From Clostridia bacterium 41_269 (lineage in GTDB: Bacteria; Bacillota; DTU086), in assembly GCA_001508005.1 (NCBI GenBank), contig LGEZ01000008.1, forward strand, positions 1-64,000: a stretch of 64,000 bases of DNA. Direction: 5' to 3'. The notes below the pieces were generated by a model. It did not search any database. It was not told the origin of the DNA and saw nothing but the letters and a program-made list of their open reading frames with translations. A program made the position numbers and the translations under genes. Each line of letters begins with the position of its first letter. Position 1 is the first letter of the stretch. Positions 1 through 11,310 of this stretch are shown in pieces.

Positions 1-90
1 CCCATTGCTATAGAGGAAGGGCTGCGTTTTGCTATTCGTGAAGGCGGCAGAACCGTAGGTGCCGGCGTGGTCACTGCTTTGAAGGAATAA
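1..90 (+). CDS. tuf: Elongation factor Tu, C-terminal end (partial)
   Basis: The first 29 codons read the conserved EF-Tu C-terminus, including RFAIREGGRTVGAGVVT, and end in TAA. EF-Tu delivers aminoacyl-tRNA to the ribosome as a GTP-bound complex. Only domain III's last strands lie in the window. Its position directly before rpsJ is the usual str-S10 junction of Firmicutes. Confidence 0.96.
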   Translation, partial: PIAIEEGLRFAIREGGRTVGAGVVTALKE

Positions 91-207
91 TTAGGTTAAA
101 GGGATTGATTTAGTAATACAATGCGATGAAGTGGAAGGTTGCTGTTAAAACAACAGGTAATTTCCACAGAGAATTGTCCGAAAATCGGGCGAAGGAGGTT
201 AAAAAGA

Positions 208-519
208 ATGGCTAAGGAGAACAAGATTAGAATTAAATTAAAGGCTTATGATCATGAAATTTTAGATCAGTCTGCAAAGAAAATAGTAGAAACTGCTCGT
301 CGGACGGGAGCAGAGGTATCAGGCCCCATTCCCCTTCCGACAAAAAGAACAGTGTATACCATTTTAAGGTCGCCTCACGTAAATAAGGATTCGAGAGAGC
401 AGTTTGAAATGAGAGTGCACAAAAGATTAATTGATATTATTGACCCTACTCCCAAAACGGTAGATTCTTTAATGCGTCTTGATTTACCTGCAGGGGTAGA
501 TATAGAAATCAAGCTTTAA
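208..519 (+). CDS. rpsJ: 30S ribosomal protein uS10
   Basis: A 103-residue protein matching S10 over its full length ([17 protein letters not shown] near the start, [13 protein letters not shown] in the middle). S10 sits in the 30S head and also serves as the NusE partner of NusB in antitermination. I chose the ATG at 208 because it follows GGAGG at 194-198 and gives the family start [11 protein letters not shown]; a TTG at 139 would add unconserved residues. The leader from 91 contains a small GTCCG/CGGGC hairpin (176-190) just before the ribosome-binding site. First gene of the S10 operon. Confidence 0.97.
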   Translation: MAKENKIRIKLKAYDHEILDQSAKKIVETARRTGAEVSGPIPLPTKRTVYTILRSPHVNKDSREQFEMRVHKRLIDIIDPTPKTVDSLMRLDLPAGVDIEIKL

Positions 520-548
520 TGCTGCTTAAGAGGCAGGAGGTGATACTA

Positions 549-1187
549 ATGCCAAAGGGTTTGCTGGGGATAAAGGTGGGTATGACACAGATCTTTAATG
601 ATAAAGGAGAACTCATACCGGTGACAGCAGTGGAAGCAGGGCCCTGTCAGGTTATACAGAAGAAGACAGTGGAAAAGGATGGATATAACGCTATTCAGGT
701 AGGCTTCATGGAAATAGATGAGCGAAAAGTCAACAAGCCCATGAAAGGGCATTTTAAAAAAGCCGGTACTAAGATGTACCGTTATGTAAGGGAGTTCAGG
801 GTTGATAATCCTGATGAGTATGAAGTGGGGCAGGAAATTAAAGTAGATATATTTTCTGAAGGGGATAAAGTAGATGTTGTGGGAACCTCCAAAGGAAAGG
901 GCTTTGCAGGAGGCATAAAAAGACATGGCTTCAAAAGGGGTCCTTCCAGCCATGGTTCCCGGTATCACAGACGTCCTGGCTCCCTTGGAGCTAAGGGACC
1001 GGCTAGGGTATTTAAGGGTAGAAAGATGCCCGGTCATAAGGGAGTAGAAAGAGTAACCATTCAAAACTTAGAAGTTATAAAATCGGATGCAGAAAAGAAT
1101 CTGCTTCTGCTGAAAGGCTCCATACCCGGGCCGAAAAAAGGACTGGTTATTATTAAGGAAGCAATCAAAGCCCCGCAGCAGGGATAG
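549..1187 (+). CDS. rplC: 50S ribosomal protein uL3
   Basis: A 212-residue L3: starts [16 protein letters not shown] and carries the glycine-rich loop around [19 protein letters not shown] that reaches toward the peptidyl transferase centre. It is an early assembly protein of the 50S subunit. The ATG at 549 follows GGAGGTGA at 537-544 and gives the normal family start, so the longer reading from 519 is rejected. It follows rpsJ by 29 bases in the same operon. Confidence 0.97.
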   Translation: MPKGLLGIKVGMTQIFNDKGELIPVTAVEAGPCQVIQKKTVEKDGYNAIQVGFMEIDERKVNKPMKGHFKKAGTKMYRYVREFRVDNPDEYEVGQEIKVDIFSEGDKVDVVGTSKGKGFAGGIKRHGFKRGPSSHGSRYHRRPGSLGAKGPARVFKGRKMPGHKGVERVTIQNLEVIKSDAEKNLLLLKGSIPGPKKGLVIIKEAIKAPQQG

Positions 1188-1203
1188 AAAGGAGGAAGCG
1201 GAT

Positions 1204-1833
1204 ATGCCCAAGGTTCCCGTTTATTCCACCAGCGGTGAGCAGGTGGGCGAGATGGAACTCAGCGATGAAGTATTTGGCGAAGAAATTAATGAGGCAGTTA
1301 TTTATGAAGTTGCACTGAGCCAGATGGCCAATGCCAGAGTAGGTACAGCTTCCACTAAAACCAGGGGAGAAGTACGGGGCGGAGGAAGAAAGCCTTGGCG
1401 GCAGAAAGGTACTGGTCGTGCCCGGGCTGGTTCCATTCGTTCACCTTTATGGAAAGGCGGCGGCGTGGTTTTTGGACCTAAGCCGAGAGACTACAGCTAC
1501 AGGCTGCCCCGCAAGGTTAGGAGGCTTGCCTTAAGATCGGCTTTGTCTTCTAAGGTAGCAGAAGATAACCTTATAGTTCTTGATTCCCTCAAATTTGAGG
1601 AACCTAAAACAAAGAAAATGCTGGAAATTCTAAAAACTTTTGATGCTGATAAAAAGACAGTGGTTGTTACGGAAAAAAATAATGAAAATGCTTATAAGTC
1701 AGCCAGAAATATTCCTGGCATAACTCACAGATCGGCTGAAAATTTAAGCGTGCTGGATATTGTTACCCATGAAAAGCTCCTTATGACCAAGGATGCTGTG
1801 GTCCACCTGGAGGAGGTGTTGAGCAATGGATAG
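1204..1833 (+). CDS. rplD: 50S ribosomal protein uL4
   Basis: A 209-residue L4. The extended loop [20 protein letters not shown], which lines the constriction of the nascent peptide exit tunnel, is intact. A strong AAAGGAGGAAG lies just before the ATG. The end overlaps rplW by 8 bases, which suggests translational coupling. In proteobacteria L4 represses its own operon, but no such leader is recognisable here. Confidence 0.97.
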   Translation: MPKVPVYSTSGEQVGEMELSDEVFGEEINEAVIYEVALSQMANARVGTASTKTRGEVRGGGRKPWRQKGTGRARAGSIRSPLWKGGGVVFGPKPRDYSYRLPRKVRRLALRSALSSKVAEDNLIVLDSLKFEEPKTKKMLEILKTFDADKKTVVVTEKNNENAYKSARNIPGITHRSAENLSVLDIVTHEKLLMTKDAVVHLEEVLSNG

Positions 1834-2113
1834 GGCTGAGGATATTATCCTAAAACCAGTAATTTCAGAGAAATCAATGGAGCTTATAGGAGAAAACAAA
1901 TATACCTTTTGGGTGGATAAAAGAGCCAACAAAGTACAGATCAAAAAAGCCATTGAAGAGCTCTTTGATGTTAAGGTGGAAAAGGTAACCACAATGAATG
2001 TGAAGGGGAAGCTTAAACGCTTTGGTAGGAATGTGGGACGTACTCCTAACCGTAAAAAGGCCATTGTCAAGTTGAGAGAAGGAGATAAAATTGAGATATT
2101 TGAAGGGCTCTAA
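1826..2113 (+). CDS. rplW: 50S ribosomal protein uL23
   Basis: A 95-residue L23 ([14 protein letters not shown] at the start, [14 protein letters not shown] in the middle). L23 lies at the tunnel exit, where trigger factor and the signal recognition particle dock. The ATG at 1826 lies inside the end of rplD, behind GGAGGTG at 1810-1816. Confidence 0.96.
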   Translation: MDRAEDIILKPVISEKSMELIGENKYTFWVDKRANKVQIKKAIEELFDVKVEKVTTMNVKGKLKRFGRNVGRTPNRKKAIVKLREGDKIEIFEGL

Positions 2114-2143
2114 ATCTGCTCAAACAGGAAGGAGGGAAATAAG

Positions 2144-2968
2144 GTGCCCATAAAAAAGTTTAAACCTACTTCCCCCGGAAGACGGCAGATGACGGTTTTA
2201 ACTTTTGAAGAAATAACTACTGATGAACCGGAAAAATCTTTAGTGGAACCTTTAAAAAAGCATTCAGGTAGAAATTTCCAGGGGAAAATAACGGTCAGGC
2301 ATCGAGGTGGACGCCATAAAAGACTTTATAGAATAATTGATTTCAAAAGGGACAAAGATGGAATTCCCGGTACTGTTTCTACTATAGAGTATGATCCCAA
2401 CCGCACTGCCAATATTGCCCTGATTACCTATGCTGACGGAGAAAAACGATACATTATTGCGCCTGAAGGGCTAAAAGTTGGGGATAAAATAATGTCAGGT
2501 CCAGATGCAGATATAAAGGTGGGCAACGCCCTTAAGCTCAGGGATATACCATTGGGAACAGTTATTCATAATATAGAGCTTTATCCAGGAAGGGGAGCTC
2601 AGCTGGCTCGAGCTGCTGGTGCAGAAGCACAGCTTATAGCTAAGGAAGGCAAGTATGCCCATGTAAGACTGCCTTCTGGAGAGGTGCGCTTAATCCATCT
2701 GGACTGCAAAGCAACCATAGGACAGGTAGGAAATATTGATCATGAGAATGTTAAAATAGGAAAAGCCGGCCGTAATCGTTGGCTGGGCATAAGACCCACA
2801 ACACGTGGTGTTGCTACGAACCCTGCTGACCATCCCCATGGGGGTGGTGAGGGTAAAGCACCCGTTGGAGGAATTCCGCAGACTCCGTGGGGGAAAATTG
2901 CTCACGGGGTTAAAACCCGTAAGAAAAAGCCTTCGGATAAGCTTATAGTTAAACCTAGGAAGAAGTAA
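2144..2968 (+). CDS. rplB: 50S ribosomal protein uL2
   Basis: A 274-residue L2 with a GTG start after GGAGGG. The C-terminal signature around [15 protein letters not shown] is present; it contains the conserved histidine near the peptidyl transferase centre. L2 helps join the subunits and is among the most conserved ribosomal proteins. Length is standard. Confidence 0.98.
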   Translation: MPIKKFKPTSPGRRQMTVLTFEEITTDEPEKSLVEPLKKHSGRNFQGKITVRHRGGRHKRLYRIIDFKRDKDGIPGTVSTIEYDPNRTANIALITYADGEKRYIIAPEGLKVGDKIMSGPDADIKVGNALKLRDIPLGTVIHNIELYPGRGAQLARAAGAEAQLIAKEGKYAHVRLPSGEVRLIHLDCKATIGQVGNIDHENVKIGKAGRNRWLGIRPTTRGVATNPADHPHGGGEGKAPVGGIPQTPWGKIAHGVKTRKKKPSDKLIVKPRKK

Positions 2969-3002
2969 TACCAGCTGAGGAAAGGGGGTTGCACAATATA
3001 TC

Positions 3003-3287
3003 ATGGGAAGATCCCTAAAAAAAGGACCTTACTGCGATCCCAAGCTTCTTAAAAAAATCGAAGAAATGAACAAAAAGGGCGAAAAAAAAGTTATAAAAAC
3101 ATGGTCCCGAAGATCGACTATTTTGCCACAGATGGTGGGACATACCATTGCTGTTCATGATGGAAAACGGCATGTTCCCATATATATCACTGAAGAAATG
3201 GTAGGGCATAAATTGGGCGAGTTTGCACCAACCCGTTATTTCAGAGGGCATGGTGCACATACAGAGCGCTCAACCGCCCTTAAATAG
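3003..3287 (+). CDS. rpsS: 30S ribosomal protein uS19
   Basis: A 94-residue S19, starting [19 protein letters not shown] and containing the conserved [16 protein letters not shown] segment. S19 forms a complex with S13 in the 30S head near the A-site tRNA. An AAAGGGGG ribosome-binding site precedes the ATG. Intact and of usual length. Confidence 0.97.
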   Translation: MGRSLKKGPYCDPKLLKKIEEMNKKGEKKVIKTWSRRSTILPQMVGHTIAVHDGKRHVPIYITEEMVGHKLGEFAPTRYFRGHGAHTERSTALK

Positions 3288-3309
3288 TGTACAGAGGGGG
3301 GGGTAGCGA

Positions 3310-3654
3310 GTGGAAGCAAAAGCTGTAGGTAGATATATAAGGATTTCCCCTTATAAAGTTAGACAGGTAGTGAACTTAATAAGGGGTAAAGATGTGAATG
3401 AGGCATTGGCAATTTTAAAGTTCACTCCTAAAAAAGCAGCAGTGGTGGTTGAAAAAGTATTAAGATCAGCCATTGCCAATGCCGAGCATAATTACAATAT
3501 GGACCGTGATAACCTTTATATTTCTAAAATTTTTGTCGATCAAGGACCTGCACTAAAGCGTTATAAACCCAGAGCCTTCGGTAGAGCTGATTTAATACGC
3601 AGAAGGACCAGTCACATTACGGTGGTAGTAAAGGAAAGGGAGGAGGTTAGTTAG
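3310..3654 (+). CDS. rplV: 50S ribosomal protein uL22
   Basis: A 114-residue L22 with a GTG start behind an unusually G-rich site (GAGGGGGGGG at 3294-3303). The beta-hairpin that lines the exit tunnel is seen as [19 protein letters not shown]. Its TAG stop shares one base with the GTG start of rpsC, so the two are almost certainly translationally coupled. Confidence 0.96.
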   Translation: MEAKAVGRYIRISPYKVRQVVNLIRGKDVNEALAILKFTPKKAAVVVEKVLRSAIANAEHNYNMDRDNLYISKIFVDQGPALKRYKPRAFGRADLIRRRTSHITVVVKEREEVS

Positions 3655-4304
3655 TGGGACAGAAGGTACATCCCAAAGGGCTGCGCATAGGAATTATAAA
3701 AGACTGGGATTCTAAGTGGTATGCTGAAAAGGATTTCAATAAGCTTCTTCTTGAAGATCAAAAAGTTCGGGAATATATTAAGAAAAAGCTTTATGCCGCA
3801 GGGATATCTACTATTGGTATCGAAAGGGCAGCCAACAGAATGAGAATAAGCATTCATACTGCTAAGCCTGGAATGGTTATAGGCCGCGGCGGAGCAGAGA
3901 TAGAGGCGCTGCGCAAAGAAATCGAAGAGATGACAGGTCGTCAGGTTAACATAAACATTGTTGAAATTAAGCAGCCGGAGCTTGATGCCCAGCTGGTGGC
4001 GGAAAACGTTGCGGCACAGCTTGAAAAAAGGGTTTCTTTCCGTAGGGCTATGAAGCAGGCTATAGCAAGGGCCATGCGTTCTGGTGCCGAGGGAATAAAA
4101 ATAGCATGTTCCGGCCGCCTTGGTGGTGCGGAAATGGCTCGTACCGAGTGGTACAGCGAGGGCAAAGTGCCCCTTCAAACCCTTCGTGCAGACATTGACT
4201 ATGGTTTTGCAGAGGCCCATACCACTTATGGAGTTATTGGAGTTAAAGTCTGGATTTATAAAGGTGAAGTGCTTCCCAAGGTCAGTGGGGAAGGAGGCGA
4301 ATAA
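3654..4304 (+). CDS. rpsC: 30S ribosomal protein uS3
   Basis: A 216-residue S3 with a GTG start. The KH domain motif [18 protein letters not shown] is clear, followed by the C-terminal domain ([15 protein letters not shown]). S3 lines the mRNA entry channel and contributes to helicase activity. GGGAGGAGG in the end of rplV is its ribosome-binding site. Confidence 0.97.
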   Translation: MGQKVHPKGLRIGIIKDWDSKWYAEKDFNKLLLEDQKVREYIKKKLYAAGISTIGIERAANRMRISIHTAKPGMVIGRGGAEIEALRKEIEEMTGRQVNINIVEIKQPELDAQLVAENVAAQLEKRVSFRRAMKQAIARAMRSGAEGIKIACSGRLGGAEMARTEWYSEGKVPLQTLRADIDYGFAEAHTTYGVIGVKVWIYKGEVLPKVSGEGGE

Positions 4305-4307
4305 TCT

Positions 4308-4742
4308 ATGTTAATGCCCAAAAAAGTTAAGTTTCGCAGACATCATAGGGGACGTATGAAGGGTAAGGCTACTTCCGGAAATACCCTGCTTTACGGAGAG
4401 TACGGACTGCAGGCTTTGGAACCAGCATGGATATCAAGCAGGCAGATCGAGGCCGCACGTATTGCCATAACAAGGCACGTCAAGCGGGGAGGAAAACTCT
4501 GGATCAGAATTTTCCCCGATAAGCCTGTAACTGCTAAGCCTGCTGAGACCAGAATGGGCAGCGGTAAAGGATCTCCAGAATATTGGGTTGCTGTGGTAAA
4601 ACCTGGTCGTATTATGTTTGAGCTTGCTGGAGTTGATCAGGATACAGCCCGGGAGGCTATGAGGCTAGCTTCCCATAAACTGCCCATAAAAACTAAGTTT
4701 GTGGCAAGACAAGTGCTGGGTGGTGAAGCAGATGAAAGCTAA
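4308..4742 (+). CDS. rplP: 50S ribosomal protein uL16
   Basis: A 144-residue L16 starting [19 protein letters not shown], which matches the family, so the ATG at 4308 is preferred to the one at 4314. L16 organises the A-site region of the 50S subunit and is a late assembly protein. The [17 protein letters not shown] segment is conserved. Its last 11 bases overlap rpmC. Confidence 0.97.
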   Translation: MLMPKKVKFRRHHRGRMKGKATSGNTLLYGEYGLQALEPAWISSRQIEAARIAITRHVKRGGKLWIRIFPDKPVTAKPAETRMGSGKGSPEYWVAVVKPGRIMFELAGVDQDTAREAMRLASHKLPIKTKFVARQVLGGEADES

Positions 4743-4950
4743 AGAGCTAAGGGAATTATCAACGGAAGAGCTGCAGCAGAAGGTAGGGGAGCTTAAAAGG
4801 GAACTTTTTAACCTTCGTTTTCAGCTGGCAACAGGACAGCTTGAAAATCATATGAGAATAAGACAGGTTCGTAAAGATATTGCAAGGGTTAAAACAATAT
4901 TGAGGGAAAGAGAATTACAGCAGATGAAGGCGAAAGCAGGAAGGAGGTAG
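4732..4950 (+). CDS. rpmC: 50S ribosomal protein uL29
   Basis: A 72-residue, mostly helical L29 ([18 protein letters not shown], then [19 protein letters not shown]). It sits next to L23 at the tunnel exit. The ATG at 4732 gives the family start; the reading from 4699 would add residues inside rplP. The 11-base overlap with rplP suggests coupling. Confidence 0.95.
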   Translation: MKAKELRELSTEELQQKVGELKRELFNLRFQLATGQLENHMRIRQVRKDIARVKTILRERELQQMKAKAGRR

Positions 4951-4956
4951 CAGCTG

Positions 4957-5214
4957 TTGAGTGAAAGGCCAAAGAGAAAAGTGCGTACTGGTATAGTAGT
5001 TAGCGACAAAATGGATAAAACTGTTGTAGTGTTGGTTGAGAACAATGTCCGCCACAAACTTTACAACCGTACCATTAAAAGGAGCAAACGATTCAAAGCC
5101 CATGATGAAGAGAACCGTTGTAAAGTTGGGGATAAGGTAAAAATTATGGAAACTAGACCCCTAAGTAAAGAAAAAAGATGGCGCGTAGTGGAGATTTTGG
5201 AAAGAGCAGAATAA
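4957..5214 (+). CDS. rpsQ: 30S ribosomal protein uS17
   Basis: An 85-residue S17, an OB-fold primary binder of 16S rRNA ([17 protein letters not shown], then [19 protein letters not shown]). It starts at TTG, 8 bases after GGAGGTA, giving [12 protein letters not shown]. Short AT-rich spacer before rplN. Confidence 0.95.
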   Translation: MSERPKRKVRTGIVVSDKMDKTVVVLVENNVRHKLYNRTIKRSKRFKAHDEENRCKVGDKVKIMETRPLSKEKRWRVVEILERAE

Positions 5215-5265
5215 TTAAAAAATTAAAAATCAGTCAGCTCAAACTGCACGAAAGGGGGCATAGCT

Positions 5266-5634
5266 GTGATTCAGGCTGAAACTGAACTAAAGGTTGGAGA
5301 TAATACCGGTGCAAAGAGGATCAAATGCATAAGGGTTTTAGGAAGCTCCGGGAAAAAATATGCCACTGTTGGTGACGTTATAATAGCTTCAGTTAAGGAA
5401 GCCACGCCCGGAGGCGTTGTAAAAAAAGGAGATGTTATCCGTGCGGTGGTTGTAAGGACGAAAAATCAAATTCGGCGTAAGGATGGAAGCTACATTCGTT
5501 TTGGCGAGAATGCCGCAGTTATCATAAATGATCAGGGGGAGCCCCGGGGTACAAGGATATTTGGTCCAGTTGCCCGGGAGCTAAGGGAGAAAAACTACAT
5601 GCGCATTGTGTCCCTTGCTCCAGAGGTGCTATAG
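5266..5634 (+). CDS. rplN: 50S ribosomal protein uL14
   Basis: A 122-residue L14 with a GTG start after AAAGGGGG. The family start [17 protein letters not shown] and the end [10 protein letters not shown] are intact. L14 forms intersubunit bridges and is the docking site of the silencing factor RsfS. Confidence 0.97.
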   Translation: MIQAETELKVGDNTGAKRIKCIRVLGSSGKKYATVGDVIIASVKEATPGGVVKKGDVIRAVVVRTKNQIRRKDGSYIRFGENAAVIINDQGEPRGTRIFGPVARELREKNYMRIVSLAPEVL

Positions 5635-5646
5635 GAGGTGATAGCT

Positions 5647-5973
5647 GTGACTGCACCCAAATTAAAAGTTAAAAAAGATGATTTGGTTATGGTAATTTCA
5701 GGAAAAGATGCAGGAAAAAAAGGAAAAGTAATAAAGGCAATGCCCAAGCAGCAGAAAGTTGTAGTAGAGGGAGTCAACATAGTTAAAAAGCATCAGCGTC
5801 CCACCCGTTCCATGCCCCAGGGTGGCATTATTGAAAAAGAGGCTCCCATTCATGTTTCCAACGTTATGGTTATATGCAGCAAATGTGACAGGCCCGTCAG
5901 AGTGGGCCGTAAAAAAACAGAAAGCGGTATTCGAGTTAGATACTGCAAAAAGTGCGGAAATATTCTAGACTAA
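5647..5973 (+). CDS. rplX: 50S ribosomal protein uL24
   Basis: A 108-residue L24 containing the KOW motif ([15 protein letters not shown], residues 14-28). Cysteines at 77, 80, 100 and 103 form a zinc-ribbon-like set near the C-terminus. L24 is an assembly initiator of the 50S subunit. I place the start at GTG 5647, 6-7 bases after AGGAGGTG at 5633-5640; the GTG at 5638 lies inside that site. Confidence 0.95.
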   Translation: MTAPKLKVKKDDLVMVISGKDAGKKGKVIKAMPKQQKVVVEGVNIVKKHQRPTRSMPQGGIIEKEAPIHVSNVMVICSKCDRPVRVGRKKTESGIRVRYCKKCGNILD

Positions 5974-6000
5974 AGCTGTAGAAAAGGGGGTGACTGTGCT

Positions 6001-6546
6001 TTGCCCAGGTTGAAGGAGAAATACAAAAAAGAAGTTGTTCCTGCTTTGATGGAAATTTTTAAATACAAAAATGTAATGGAAGTTCCCAAAATTGAGAAAA
6101 TCGTTATAAATATGGGGGTTGGAGAAGCCACTCAGAATCCCAAAGCATTAGATGCTGCTGTGGAAGATCTAACTCTTATAAGCGGGCAGAAGCCCATTAT
6201 AAGAAAGGCTAAGAAATCCATAGCGGGTTTTAAGCTTCGTCGAGGGATGCCCATAGGCTGTAAAGTTACTCTCCGCGGCGATCGCATGTGGGAATTTGCA
6301 GATAAGCTTATAAATATAGCACTGCCCAGAGTGCGTGATTTTAAAGGTGTTTCACCCAATTCCTTTGACGGTAGGGGCAATTATGCCTTGGGAATAAGGG
6401 AACAGCTGATATTTCCTGAAATAGATTACGATAAAGTTGATAAAGTTCGTGGTATGAATATTGTTTTTGTTACTACTGCCAAGACCGATGAGGAAGCCAG
6501 AGAACTGTTGAGGCTTTTAGGGATGCCTTTTAGGCAGACGGCATAA
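6001..6546 (+). CDS. rplE: 50S ribosomal protein uL5
   Basis: A 181-residue L5 with a TTG start after AAAAGGGGG. Conserved stretches include [18 protein letters not shown] and [16 protein letters not shown]5 binds 5S rRNA in the central protuberance together with L18 and contacts P-site tRNA. Length is usual for the family. Confidence 0.97.
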   Translation: MPRLKEKYKKEVVPALMEIFKYKNVMEVPKIEKIVINMGVGEATQNPKALDAAVEDLTLISGQKPIIRKAKKSIAGFKLRRGMPIGCKVTLRGDRMWEFADKLINIALPRVRDFKGVSPNSFDGRGNYALGIREQLIFPEIDYDKVDKVRGMNIVFVTTAKTDEEARELLRLLGMPFRQTA

Positions 6547-6582
6547 TTGACAAAAAGCATAAATGGGAAAAGGAGGTTAAAT

Positions 6583-6768
6583 ATGGCCCGTAAAGGAAAA
6601 CTGGAATCTCACAAACGTAAACCCAAGTTTCGTGTGAGAGCTTATAATAGATGTTCCTTATGCGGTAGGCCCAGAGCTTACATGAGGAAGTTTGGAGTTT
6701 GCCGTATTTGTTTCCGTGAATTGGCTTACGAAGGGAAAATTCCGGGCGTTACCAAATCCAGCTGGTAG
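6583..6768 (+). CDS. rpsN: 30S ribosomal protein uS14, zinc-binding type
   Basis: A 61-residue short-form S14 with a complete zinc site: cysteines 24, 27, 40 and 43 (CSLC...CRIC). This is the C+ form typical of Firmicutes. It binds in the 30S head. The ATG at 6583 follows AAGGAGG and gives [14 protein letters not shown]; an upstream in-frame TTG at 6547 is not supported. Confidence 0.97.
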   Translation: MARKGKLESHKRKPKFRVRAYNRCSLCGRPRAYMRKFGVCRICFRELAYEGKIPGVTKSSW

Positions 6769-6798
6769 ATCTGCAGCCGAAAGGGGGGACAAACTGAT

Positions 6799-7197
6799 AT
6801 GGTTATGACGGATCCAATAGCTGAATACTTGACTAGGATAAGAAACGCAAACATGGCTTACAAGGAGACAGTAGAAGTATCGGCTTCAAAGATGAAAAAA
6901 GCCATAAGCGAAATACTTAAGAGAGAAGGTTATATAAAAGATTATGAATATATAGAGGACGGCAAACAGGGTGTTCTAAGGCTCTATTTAAAATACGGTC
7001 CCAATCGTGAAAAGGTCATAACAGGAATTAAGCGCATAAGCAAACCCGGTATGAGGGTATATGTTGGAAAAGATGAAATTCCAAGGGTACTGGGCGGCCT
7101 TGGAATTGCAATAATTTCAACTTCCAAGGGCATTCTCACCGACAAAGAAGCACGCAGAGAAGGTGTCGGTGGAGAAGTAATCTGTTATGTTTGGTAG
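6799..7197 (+). CDS. rpsH: 30S ribosomal protein uS8
   Basis: A 132-residue S8 ([18 protein letters not shown] at the start, [20 protein letters not shown] near the end). It is a primary binder of the 16S central domain. In proteobacteria S8 represses the spc operon; no equivalent target is recognised here. AAAGGGGGG precedes the start. Confidence 0.97.
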   Translation: MVMTDPIAEYLTRIRNANMAYKETVEVSASKMKKAISEILKREGYIKDYEYIEDGKQGVLRLYLKYGPNREKVITGIKRISKPGMRVYVGKDEIPRVLGGLGIAIISTSKGILTDKEARREGVGGEVICYVW

Positions 7198-7219
7198 CTG
7201 CCGGTGAGGAGGTGTTGAC

Positions 7220-7768
7220 ATGTCAAGGGTTGGAAAGGCTCCAATTAAACTTGCCAGTGGAGTAGAAGTAAAGGTCGATGATGACAACACGGTTACAGTT
7301 AAGGGCCCAAAGGGCACCCTTACGCAGAAAATGCCTCGAGAAATGAAAATTATTGTGGAGAATTCTGTGGTAAGGGTAGAGAGGCCAACGGATCAAAAAA
7401 ATCATAAAGCTCTTCATGGACTGACCCGTGCGCTGATCAACAATATGGTAATTGGTGTTACAGAGGGTTTCCAAAAAGCCCTTGAAGTTGTTGGAGTTGG
7501 ATACCGCGCCCAGCTTAAAGGAAAAAAGCTGGTGCTGATGGTGGGATATTCTCAGCCTGTCGAGCTTGATATTCCTGAAGGGATTGAAGTTGAAGTTCCC
7601 GACAACAACAACATTATCATTAAAGGTATAGATAAACAGCAGGTGGGAGAGTTTGCGGCCAGGGTGAGAAAGGTAAGACCTCCTGAGCCGTATAAAGGTA
7701 AGGGTATAAGATACAAGAATGAGGTTGTAAGACGTAAAGAAGGTAAAGCCGGTGTAGCAAAAGGATAA
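7220..7768 (+). CDS. rplF: 50S ribosomal protein uL6
   Basis: A 182-residue L6 made of two similar beta-alpha repeats, ending in the conserved [17 protein letters not shown] region. It lies near the sarcin-ricin loop, where translation factors act. GAGGAGG ribosome-binding site before ATG. Intact. Confidence 0.97.
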   Translation: MSRVGKAPIKLASGVEVKVDDDNTVTVKGPKGTLTQKMPREMKIIVENSVVRVERPTDQKNHKALHGLTRALINNMVIGVTEGFQKALEVVGVGYRAQLKGKKLVLMVGYSQPVELDIPEGIEVEVPDNNNIIIKGIDKQQVGEFAARVRKVRPPEPYKGKGIRYKNEVVRRKEGKAGVAKG

Positions 7769-7799
7769 GGTATTATAACAGCAAAGGGGGGACATAAGT

Positions 7800-8168
7800 T
7801 TGTTTAAAAGATTTGACCGTAGTGCTGCAAGGATTAAAAGGCACAGACGCATTCGCAAAAAGATAATGGGCACTAAAGAGCGTCCTCGGCTGTGTGTTTA
7901 TAGAAGCTTAAAGCATATTTATGCCCAAATAATAGATGACATTGAGGGCAGGACTTTGGTAGCTGCTTCCACATTGGATCCCGCGTTAAGGGGTACTTTA
8001 AGCAGTACCAGCAATAAGGAAGCTGCAAAAAAAGTAGGAGAGCTGATTGCTCAAAAGGCTTTGGATAAGGGCATAAAAAAAGTTGTATTTGACAGGGGCG
8101 GCTACAAATATCACGGCAGGGTTGCAGCTCTGGCTGAAGGTGCCCGGGAAAAAGGCTTGGAGTTTTGA
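7800..8168 (+). CDS. rplR: 50S ribosomal protein uL18
   Basis: A 122-residue L18 with a TTG start after AAAGGGGGG. The basic N-terminus ([18 protein letters not shown]) and the end ([20 protein letters not shown]) are conserved. It binds 5S rRNA together with L5. Confidence 0.96.
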   Translation: MFKRFDRSAARIKRHRRIRKKIMGTKERPRLCVYRSLKHIYAQIIDDIEGRTLVAASTLDPALRGTLSSTSNKEAAKKVGELIAQKALDKGIKKVVFDRGGYKYHGRVAALAEGAREKGLEF

Positions 8169-8185
8169 AAGGAGGTAGTAGGTGA

Positions 8186-8695
8186 ATGGAATATGAAAGC
8201 CTGGAGCAGCAACAGCAGCAGGAATTCATTGAAAAAGTGGTCAGCATAAAGCGCGTGGCCAAAGTGGTTAAAGGTGGAAGACGCTTCAGCTTCAGTGCTC
8301 TAGTTGTGGTAGGCGACGGAGAAGGCCGCGTAGGTGTTGGTTTGGGCAAAGCAGCAGAAGTTCCCGACGCTATAAGGAAGGGAGCAGAACGGGCAAAGAA
8401 AAACATGATCCAAGTTCCCATTGTTGATACCACTATTCCCTATGAAATTATAGGTAAGTTTGGAGCAGCAAGGGTGCTTTTAAAGCCTGCCAGCAAAGGA
8501 ACGGGTGTTATAGCTGGAGGTCCTGTTAGAGCTGTTTTGGAAGCTGCTGGAATAAAAAACATATTGACAAAATCCTTGGGGTCTAACAATGCAATTAACA
8601 TGGTATATGCTACAATGGAGGGGCTTAAAGAGTTGAAATCCCCTGAAAAGATAGCTCAGCTTAGAGGTAAATCGCTAGAGGAGCTGCTGGGCTGA
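8186..8695 (+). CDS. rpsE: 30S ribosomal protein uS5
   Basis: A 169-residue S5. The double-stranded-RNA-binding-like N-domain ([20 protein letters not shown]) and the C-domain ([20 protein letters not shown]) are both present. S5 takes part in decoding accuracy and lines the mRNA entry with S3 and S4. An EQQQQQEF stretch lies in the variable N-terminus. Confidence 0.97.
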   Translation: MEYESLEQQQQQEFIEKVVSIKRVAKVVKGGRRFSFSALVVVGDGEGRVGVGLGKAAEVPDAIRKGAERAKKNMIQVPIVDTTIPYEIIGKFGAARVLLKPASKGTGVIAGGPVRAVLEAAGIKNILTKSLGSNNAINMVYATMEGLKELKSPEKIAQLRGKSLEELLG

Positions 8696-8710
8696 TTGGA
8701 GGGATCGAAG

Positions 8711-8911
8711 TTGGGCAGCAAAAAATTGAAGATAACTTTGGTACACAGTGCTATTGGAAGGAACGAGAAGCAGAGAAGGACTTTAAAAGCTTTAGGTCTT
8801 TCAAAACTCAACCAAACTGTGATAAAAGATGACAGACCTGAAATACGCGGCATGGTTAACAAATTAAAGCACTTACTAGATGTTGAAGAAATTGAGGCTG
8901 AGGAGGTATAG
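8711..8911 (+). CDS. rpmD: 50S ribosomal protein uL30
   Basis: A 66-residue L30 ([20 protein letters not shown], then [18 protein letters not shown]). I place the start at TTG 8711, 7-8 bases after GGAGGG at 8698-8703. L30 is absent from some bacteria, so its presence here is mildly informative. Confidence 0.94.
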   Translation: MGSKKLKITLVHSAIGRNEKQRRTLKALGLSKLNQTVIKDDRPEIRGMVNKLKHLLDVEEIEAEEV

Positions 8912-8914
8912 CCT

Positions 8915-9358
8915 ATGCAACTTCATGAATTGAAGCCGGTGCCGGGATCCAGACGCAGAAGAAAAAGGAAAGGGCGCGGTGAAAGCAGCGGTTTGGGCAA
9001 AACTGCAGGCAGAGGTCATAAAGGACAAAAAGCCCGCTCCGGCGGTAAGGTGCGTAGGGGCTTTGAAGGGGGTCAAATGCCCCTGGTTAGGCGCATTCCT
9101 AAACGAGGATTTACTAATATCTTTAAAAAAGAGTATGTCGTTGTTAATGTTGGGGACTTGAATCAGCGTTTTAATGCCGGCGATGAAGTTACTCCAGAAA
9201 GTCTTCGGGAAAAAGGACTGGTTAAGTCCATTAAAGATGGAATTAAGATTCTCGGAGATGGAGATCTTGATAAAAATTTAACTGTAAAGGCCCATGCTTT
9301 CAGCAGAACCGCGGTGGAAAAGATTGAAGCTGCGGGGGGCAAAGTTGAGGTGGTTTAA
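8915..9358 (+). CDS. rplO: 50S ribosomal protein uL15
   Basis: A 147-residue L15. The glycine- and arginine-rich N-terminal extension ([20 protein letters not shown]) threads into 23S rRNA; the folded C-domain follows. The start directly follows rpmD behind GAGGAGG. Last ribosomal gene before secY, the standard order. Confidence 0.97.
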   Translation: MQLHELKPVPGSRRRRKRKGRGESSGLGKTAGRGHKGQKARSGGKVRRGFEGGQMPLVRRIPKRGFTNIFKKEYVVVNVGDLNQRFNAGDEVTPESLREKGLVKSIKDGIKILGDGDLDKNLTVKAHAFSRTAVEKIEAAGGKVEVV

Positions 9359-9360
9359 AA

Positions 9361-10632
9361 TTGCTGTCAACCCTTAAAAATGTTTGGAAATTATCCGATT
9401 TAAGGGCCAGGGTCCTATTTACATTGGCAATGTTTATTGTATTTCGCCTGGGTGCCCATGTACCTGTACCGGGTATAAATGCTGAACAGATTAAGGAACT
9501 TCTTCAGAGCGGAACCCTCTTTGGCTTTTTTGATGTGATTTCAGGTGGAGCTTTTAAGAAGTTTACAGTTTTTGCCATGGGAGTAATGCCATATATCAAC
9601 GCATCCATAATAATGCAGCTTCTTACGGTTATTATTCCGAGTCTGGAAAAACTGTCCAAAGAAGGGGAAGAGGGAAGAAAAAAACTGACCCAGTATACCC
9701 GCTACGGTACTGTTGTTCTGTCATTTATACAGGCACTGGGAATGTCCTTTTATTTAACCAGACAGCCCAATGTTTTAAATGAAGTATCTATTGGTTCTAT
9801 TGCAGTAATTGTTATCAGCCTGACTGCGGGCACCATTTTTCTAATGTGGTTGGGTGAGCTGATAACGGAATATGGAATTGGAAATGGTATTTCCCTTTTA
9901 ATATTTGCAGGTATTGTTTCAAGGCTTCCCGCAGGGCTGTATACCATATGGGAATATCTTAAGGCAGGAACCGCAAATTATTTCACAGTGCTTCTATTTG
10001 TGATCATAGCCGTGATAATTATAGCTGGAATCGTTGCTATTCAGGAAGGACAGAGGAAAATCCCTGTTCAGTATGCAAAAAGGGTTGTAGGCCGTAGAGT
10101 GTATGGGGGGCAGAGCACCCATATTCCTTTGAAGGTTAATCAAGCAGGGGTTATACCAGTTATTTTTGCTATGTCCATACTGCTTTTCCCAACGACTATA
10201 TCAGCATGGTTTCCCACTAACTCCATTGCACGAACCATTAATGCTATATTTGATCCTAGGTCTGTGCCGTACATGGTAATGTATACCCTTTTAATTATAT
10301 TTTTCACATATTTTTACACTGCGGTTACCTTCAACCCTCAGGACGTAGCGGACAATTTAAAGAAGTACGGTGGTTTTATTCCTGGACTGCGTCCTGGAAG
10401 ACCCACTGCAGAGTATATAGATAAGATTTTAACCAGAATAACCCTTGCAGGTGCTGTTTTCCTGGCCTTTATCGCTCTGCTTCCGAACTTTGTTATGGGG
10501 TTAACTGGCCTCAATATCTATTTTGGTGGAACATCACTGCTCATCGTTGTGGGTGTGGCTTTGGATACAATGAAGCAGCTGGAGTCTCATCTGCTGATGC
10601 GCAACTACCAGGGCTTTATGAAAAAGCTGTAA
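9361..10632 (+). CDS. secY: Preprotein translocase channel subunit SecY
   Basis: A 423-residue, ten-helix membrane protein with the SecY signatures near the start (FRLGAHVPVPGIN) and in the plug/second-helix region (FKKFTVFAMGVMPYINASI). SecY with SecE and SecG forms the channel for Sec-dependent export and membrane insertion. TTG start two bases after rplO, so coupled. Located at its usual place in the spc operon. Confidence 0.98.
   Translation: MLSTLKNVWKLSDLRARVLFTLAMFIVFRLGAHVPVPGINAEQIKELLQSGTLFGFFDVISGGAFKKFTVFAMGVMPYINASIIMQLLTVIIPSLEKLSKEGEEGRKKLTQYTRYGTVVLSFIQALGMSFYLTRQPNVLNEVSIGSIAVIVISLTAGTIFLMWLGELITEYGIGNGISLLIFAGIVSRLPAGLYTIWEYLKAGTANYFTVLLFVIIAVIIIAGIVAIQEGQRKIPVQYAKRVVGRRVYGGQSTHIPLKVNQAGVIPVIFAMSILLFPTTISAWFPTNSIARTINAIFDPRSVPYMVMYTLLIIFFTYFYTAVTFNPQDVADNLKKYGGFIPGLRPGRPTAEYIDKILTRITLAGAVFLAFIALLPNFVMGLTGLNIYFGGTSLLIVVGVALDTMKQLESHLLMRNYQGFMKKL

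Positions 10633-11309
<677 letters not shown>

Positions 11310-11310
<1 letters not shown>

Noticed and set aside
546..1064. Long minus-strand frame opposite rplC
   Set aside because: It is a shadow of a highly conserved ribosomal gene and has no protein-family features.
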